Source of the DNA: Icerya purchasi | Taxonomy: Eukaryota > Arthropoda > Insecta > Hemiptera > Monophlebidae | Reading direction: 5' to 3' | Length of the DNA stretch: 64,000 nt | Assembly: GCA_039619475.1 (NCBI GenBank) | Contig: CM077115.1 | Coordinates: 308,402,734-308,466,733, forward strand | Part shown: one piece after another, positions 58,931-64,000 of the stretch | Position numbering within the stretch: position 1 is the first letter of the stretch | Layout of the letters: every line of letters begins with the position of its first letter | Notes under the pieces: model-generated | What the model was told of the DNA's origin: nothing | Database searches by the model: none | The model's input: only the letters and a program-made list of their open reading frames with translations | Position numbers and translations under genes: made by a program

Positions 58931-60780
58931 TTATTGCGTTGATTTCTCAGCGGTAGAAATTTGGCGAGGAAATATCATGAAAACCACGGCATACACTTGA
59001 TCACTATCGCAGGTTCTGAATTATAGTCTACCATTCTATAAAGCGGTCAGTTAAAACTGCACATCACCGAGAGCGGGAACAGATCGTAGCACAGAGGAGA
59101 GTTAACGCAGTACACGAATTTCTACGCAGACTGGAATCTTGCATGCCGACGCCTTAGCCACATCCAACGTGAATAGGCCTCCCGAAAAAAAAAAAAAACA
59201 AACTGTTATCGTAGACTAACGTCATAGCGCCATCAGCGGCAGTCTCTAACGGGTAACTTGGGAGCCTACGTTTCCTTAAGCAGCATATCGGATAGGACCC
59301 AGAGAGCATCGTCGCCCATTAGATTTGGTCACCGTTCCGCTGACTGGCTCATCAGTATCCGACGACGTTACCACCTCAAATAAGTTCAGTCAAGCATGGT
59401 GTTCCATGCGCTGAGGATTCCGTATGTTAAGTTAAACATAAGTATAATTTACATTTGTATAATACTAAAATTGAAACAAAGAAATCAGGTTTTCCACGCT
59501 GCAAAGAGGAAGAGACACGTAATTTTTCATTATTTTTGAACTTTTCGCCAACTCTGAAAGTTTCATTAAGGAAATAAAATACAGTTTCGTTCTCGATAAA
59601 TAGAGCGATCTCTCCAACGATTTATCACATGCCCAGCAAAAAATAAATAAATAAATAAATTCAAAACTTTCGAACTTTTGGCGCCCCGAAGATCTAAATG
59701 TTACGTCGCAAGCTCAGCTCTAATTTTCCTATAAAGCCGCCCTTTGTGCGTAAGTTTGAGATAGGTTTTTGGCTTTCTCTACTTTTTTACCCGAGCTATT
59801 GTGTGTAGGTGAACATAATTTTTTTGTTGCTTTTAAGCTCAAAGGGGGGTGGGTCCATATAATTTTTTAACCGTAATTTTTGGCTTTTATGAAAGAGCTT
59901 CTACGTTTTGTTTTATATTTTGAATTTCACTATTACAGGTTTATCTGGTGATAGGTTATGAATTTTTTAAAGGTGGTTTTTTGGTGTATATCTTTTTTCA
60001 AAAAAAAAATTAGTATATGTGAACGCTGCAGATTTTATCAAAATTTACGAAATAATACAGCTTATAGTCCGGAAGAACGGACCGCGAAACGGCCAGCGAA
60101 ATCAATCCCCTAGTATTATATATACTTGACGGTTTCCCTGGGTGATCAGTTTGCTTGAAATTATTAATTAAAATTTTTGATCTAATTTTGAAGTTTATAA
60201 GTCAAATCGGTTATGAGCTATTGTATTTTTTAATTGAATATTTCTGAACCGTCTCATTAGAATTATTCCGTTCATTATATATTATGTGTACGGAATGCTG
60301 AAAATCAAGGAAGATTCGAAGTGAACCAAAATTAACCGGAAAAGCCGCGCTAGAATTGACTTTAAAAATGAAACTGAACTAAACCTTTACAGGAGAAAAC
60401 GATATAATGGACGGATTACAGGGGAAAAGAAAAACATTCATCAATAGTGCATAGTGTAAAAAATATCTGTAAATCGCTTAGAAATATTCGCTAACGGTAA
60501 ACGAATATTAGAAAAACATAATCTCTCTTCTAATGAGAGCAAATATAAAAAACATTTTTGATTCGTATATACAAGTAATGGTGTAATGAAAAAAGGAACA
60601 CAAAGAATTAAACGGGTATCTAATTTGAATCGAACTCTAAAACACGTAAGAGGCGGCATTTCTGTTCACGGAATCGAGCAGTATTCGTGAAATCTTGGCT
60701 GCTAGAACCAAAATGAAGACTTTGAAATCTTCTTTACGCCAATCCGCCAAAAAAATTAAATAGATAAATTAATTAAAGAA
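58931..60780. other. Flank upstream of exon 1, unassigned
   Basis: Includes a more GC-balanced block (59040-59430) with an A14 run at about 59188 that may be an old retroposon tail, and a T-rich stretch at 59770-60000. No gene recognised. Confidence 0.3.
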
Positions 60781-61841
60781 GTATACATATAGATTTATCA
60801 CCAATCCTTTTTAACTGTATTTTGGAAAAAATTATCAGAGAATGGAGAATTCTGATGGATGAAGAGGATAACAAACATAAATTCAGACTTGGTACTAAGA
60901 ATAAAGGAATACATATCGACTGTTTGGCGTTCGCGGATAATTTAACTGTCTTTGCTAATGATTTAACGTCAGCAACGAATAAGATCAACCAACTAATAAA
61001 AGTCTCGGAATGTGTAGATCGTCAAATATCTGTTGAAAAAACCAAGTACATGACAAATATTAAAAACAGCCCAGACTATTTTAATACATCTGCTGGAAAA
61101 ATAACGCGAGTTAAAAAGTTCAAATATCTAGGGGAATTTATACAACAAAATCGACTAGAAGAAGAAGCAATGAATAGTAGTAGAATATGTAAATTAGGTC
61201 GGGCATATCACTTGGTGAAGAATGTTTACGATAAAAAAGCAATGAGCATAAGAGCAAAACTAAGACATTATGCTACAGTTGTAAAACCAGAAGGTTCATA
61301 TGCATTAGAAACGTTTAGATCTAAACAAGAAAATATTGACAAATCAATTAGAAATAAGAGAACGAAGAATCCTGAGAAAGATTATAGGAGTTAAATGGAA
61401 TGATGGACAGTTCAAATGGGTTTCGAACTATAAACTATATAGCAAAATTGAACCATTGTCCATATCAATAAGGAAAAGAAGATTATTATTTTACGGGCAT
61501 ATTACCAGAATGCAAGAGGACAGGTTAACCAAGAGAATTTATGAATTCATGAAAACGAAGAAAATAAGACCTGCATGGTTCAATGAATGTGAAAAGGATA
61601 TGGAATTAATGGATGTTACTGAAACACAAATGTGTTTAATAAGGGGAATGGTTTCATAAAACAGTTGCGACCTCAATCTTTAAAATAGAACAAGTTAACC
61701 GGAAGAGGTCGCTTTCGATAAGCCATAAAAATGCTTTGATGGAGGGTCTCAAGAAATACTGGAAAGATGTTAAGGAAGGAAGAAGAAAAAGATGTAAAAT
61801 GAAAACTTAGTTGTTTAGCGTAGTCCATAGAGGCTGAAATC

Positions 61842-61868
<27 letters not shown>
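60780..61868 (+). pseudogene. LINE reverse transcriptase C-terminus with poly-A tail
   Basis: IHIDCLAFADNLTVFANDLT (about 60914) is the RT box with FADN for FADD. VDRQISVEKTKYMT, FKYLGEFIQQNRLEEEAMNS and AKLRHYATVVKPEGSYALET follow. A frameshift near 61340 continues as RERRILRKIIGVKWNDGQFK and KRRLLFYGHITRMQEDRLTK. No endonuclease or RNase H follows. An A run at 61842-61868 is the tail. The 5' end is truncated. Confidence 0.82.
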
Positions 61869-61874
<6 letters not shown>

Positions 61875-62477
61875 ATGTTTAAAAATTTTATCAAAACATC
61901 GTTGTTACATAATAGTTCAGTCACCTGGTATTTAAATTCTATTAATAATTTACGGTATGAACTGAAATGTACAGTTTACGTAATGCTAGTAAATTTGAAG
62001 AAAGAACTACGACAGCTATTCGCCGAAGAATAGACGAAAGTTATAGATGAATACACTTCCGAAATCATAATGGAAATCGATAGTACAAAATATATTGGTT
62101 TTAATCGGTTTACCATTATCGACATAAGCAAAACCACGTTTCTTCTATCGTTTAACAAAACCTTCGAAGTTTGCAAAAAATTCAGAAAGGCCCGAAATTT
62201 AATATGCTCTCTTACCTTTGCAACACAAATATAAAAAATTTTAAACCAACTTCTGAATTTGCACATTGTAGGAAATTTCTCACATAGCCAGATTTTCAAA
62301 TTTCCAAATTCAAAGTTAGACCTTCGAAAAAACGCAAAGTTCAAAATTAGAGGAATTTTTTTTTTTTTTTTATCAAGGATCGCTATATACATAGGTGTAA
62401 CGAAGGTTTTACCAAAAATTTTGAAGTTTGAAAAAACGCTTGACCAACGTGATATGCCACCACACTATTACAAGCCA

Positions 62478-62765
62478 ACATTATTGGATAGCACGGTAGC
62501 CTAGTAGTTAAGTTGCTTGGCCACCAACCCAGAGATGGGTTTTCGGAAAAGTTATCCCAGCTTGCATGCAAATTACTCCCAGGTATATAATATGAAATGA
62601 ATTATTGGTTCTAGAAGTAGACTGGGTGAAAGTAAAGGCGGATCGCATAAGAAAAGAACCGGCATTGATTCTGTTTCATCAGACTCCATTAAGTGTATTA
62701 TGAAAATCTCAATTTCCCAATCCATGAAACCTTATGAAGGGTCCATGGGATCTTTACTTTACTAG
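62478..62765 (+). mobile_element. SINE family 2, tRNA-derived
   Basis: The head GCACGGTAGCCTAGTAGTTA then AGTTGCTTGGCCACC resembles a tRNA D-arm with box A; ATGGGTTTTCGG is a degraded box B. The body contains GACTGGGTGAAAGTAAAGGC and GTGTATTATGAAAATCTC, shared with the copy at 15455-15685. Confidence 0.68.
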
Positions 62766-62849
62766 TCGATATTGCAACGTTAAATTACAAAATATTTGCT
62801 TCGAATTTAGTTCTATGTAAAGTAAGTTAACTGAACATACATACTTAAT

Positions 62850-63900
62850 AGGCAGAAATAGGGATGCAAAAAGATCTAATAACAATAAGTAAATGGGCAC
62901 ACGATAAAAGTCTAAGAATTAATGTAAAAAAGACTAATGGTACTACGTATGAAAAGGGACAGCTCTGATTTGTATTGTCCAAATATAATAATGCACTCAA
63001 ATGAATTTGCATACTCGATTAGGGAGGAAGAAGTGAATGTGAAATGAACAACTGTCAGAAATTAGACATAGTAACTCAGTATAAACATTTTCGGACAATA
63101 ATGATGGACCAAAACTTAAGATGGGACATACATATGGAATACATTGCAAAGAAAATATAGGGCAGTTTTACCAGCTTTATATACATTGAAGAAATATGCA
63201 ACAAATGAAATATTAAAAGTAGTTTATTATGCCCTAGTAGAGTCGAGGATCAAATATGGAATTCAGGCATAATGATGAGAAAAGCATACTTGGGGAAAAT
63301 AAATAAACTGCAAATTAAATGCTTGAAATTAATAGGAAATCCGTAAGGGGAGAAACCGATAGTGAAATAATTAAAAAAGAAAATGTAATGAGCATAAGAG
63401 GAATGTACTTATTACTGAAGATATGTGAATTCACATACCAGCAGAAAAGAAAATTGAATTGGAGGAAAGAATAAACACAGAATACGAGTTGAGGGAAAAA
63501 CTTTCGTTCCAACTGCCGTTAGCAAGAACATAGATTAGCAAACGGACAAATATATTATAACTCAGATGTTGAATAAAATACCCAAAAAGAAATAATAGCG
63601 AAAGAAAAAATAGGGAAAAGAAAAAGGAAAATAAAGGAATGGCTTCAGGAAGAAGAAAATATAAAAAAAATAAAATAACAAGGCGCAACAAAAAAACAGA
63701 AAAATTAAAAACCATTGAATATAGAAGATAGAAATAGAAAGTAAAAAGATAGATTAAGATTAGTTAAATATTACACGATTATGTATAAGTTAGTTTAAGA
63801 TGGTAAAGTGTTCAATAGGATAATTCGTCGACAAGCGTTTTAGCTTGACACGAAAGTTTTGTATGTAAAAAATAATAAATACATATTTTTCAAAAAACAA
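62850..63900 (+). pseudogene. LINE reverse transcriptase thumb fragment
   Basis: EIGMQKDLITISKWAHDKSL (about 62852), QYKHFRTIMMDQNLRWDIHM (about 63079) and, in other frames, YIEEICNK and KINKLQIKCLKLIGNP (about 63300) match the 'L..W......L..N..KT', 'YLG...D..L.W..H' and 'LQ.R.LK.I' parts of non-LTR RT. Multiple stops. The A-rich end at about 63890-63910 may be the tail. Confidence 0.65.
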
Positions 63901-64000
63901 AAAAAATCAAGCATTACTTTTTTATTTTTTAATTTATTGTTTCCTTGTTAAATTCCACAATGTCATAGAAGGAAATCGTTTTTCTCCTTCTTATTTTCGT

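Noticed and set aside
61976..62392. Possible upstream exon of the host gene ending in a GTAAGA donor at about 62217
   Set aside because: A minus-strand frame (KFRSWFKIFYICVAK) ends at a donor, but its phase-0 end does not fit exon 1, which needs one incoming base, and no family motif was seen.

Overview
The window reads as AT-rich, intron-rich and transposon-dense animal DNA, most likely from an insect. The evidence is one spliced host gene plus degraded transposon families typical of insects: Tc1-like, piggyBac-like, pogo/Tigger, hAT, non-LTR retrotransposons and tRNA-derived SINEs. A hemipteran would fit, but the sequence does not prove the order. No bacterial-style operon, rRNA gene or CRISPR array was seen.

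The backbone of the window is a single minus-strand gene. I rebuilt 16 coding exons by hand, from 56586 down to 1596, about 724 codons. The reading phase joins correctly across all 15 introns. The product belongs to the arthropod proteins annotated as 'putative phosphoenolpyruvate synthase'. Five upstream exons carry the extra N-terminal region of that family. They are followed by the ATP-grasp pyruvate/PEP-binding domain (GGKASSLAKM, VIPFGFCIT, YAVRSSGILEDG, VQEMVQPEISGVLFT, LQCRPIT) and then the start of the linker region (AGEIMTGANSPLG). Both ends lie outside the window: the start codon beyond 56586, and the C-terminal mobile domain with its phosphohistidine before base 1.

Almost everything else is intron filled with mobile DNA. 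Intron by intron (minus-strand order): intron 1 (56483-49471) holds an I-clade-like LINE, one copy of a Helitron-like/hairpin composite and a 2.5 kb pogo-like element. Intron 2 holds an RT fragment. Intron 4 (45910-35028) is a pile of at least five LINE fragments and a tRNA-derived SINE. Intron 6 holds a LINE RNase H fragment. Intron 8 holds a decayed hAT transposase. Intron 9 holds a plus-strand LINE RNase H fragment. Intron 12 holds the second composite copy, a 690 bp hAT-like element and two unrecognised ORF regions. Intron 13 holds a 293 bp hAT-type MITE with a perfect 8 bp target duplication, a SINE and a Jockey-like RT. Intron 14 holds a piggyBac derivative interrupted by a Tc1-like element, a SINE copy and TA repeats. 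Upstream of the first visible exon (56.6-64 kb) are a pogo derivative, three LINE fragments and a SINE.

I found no intact transposase or reverse transcriptase. The points most worth checking are the gene reconstruction, including a 38 or 51 bp exon and several weak splice sites; the paired inverted copies of the composite hairpin element; and the unassigned ORFs around 17.9-18.3 and 20.5-21.2 kb.
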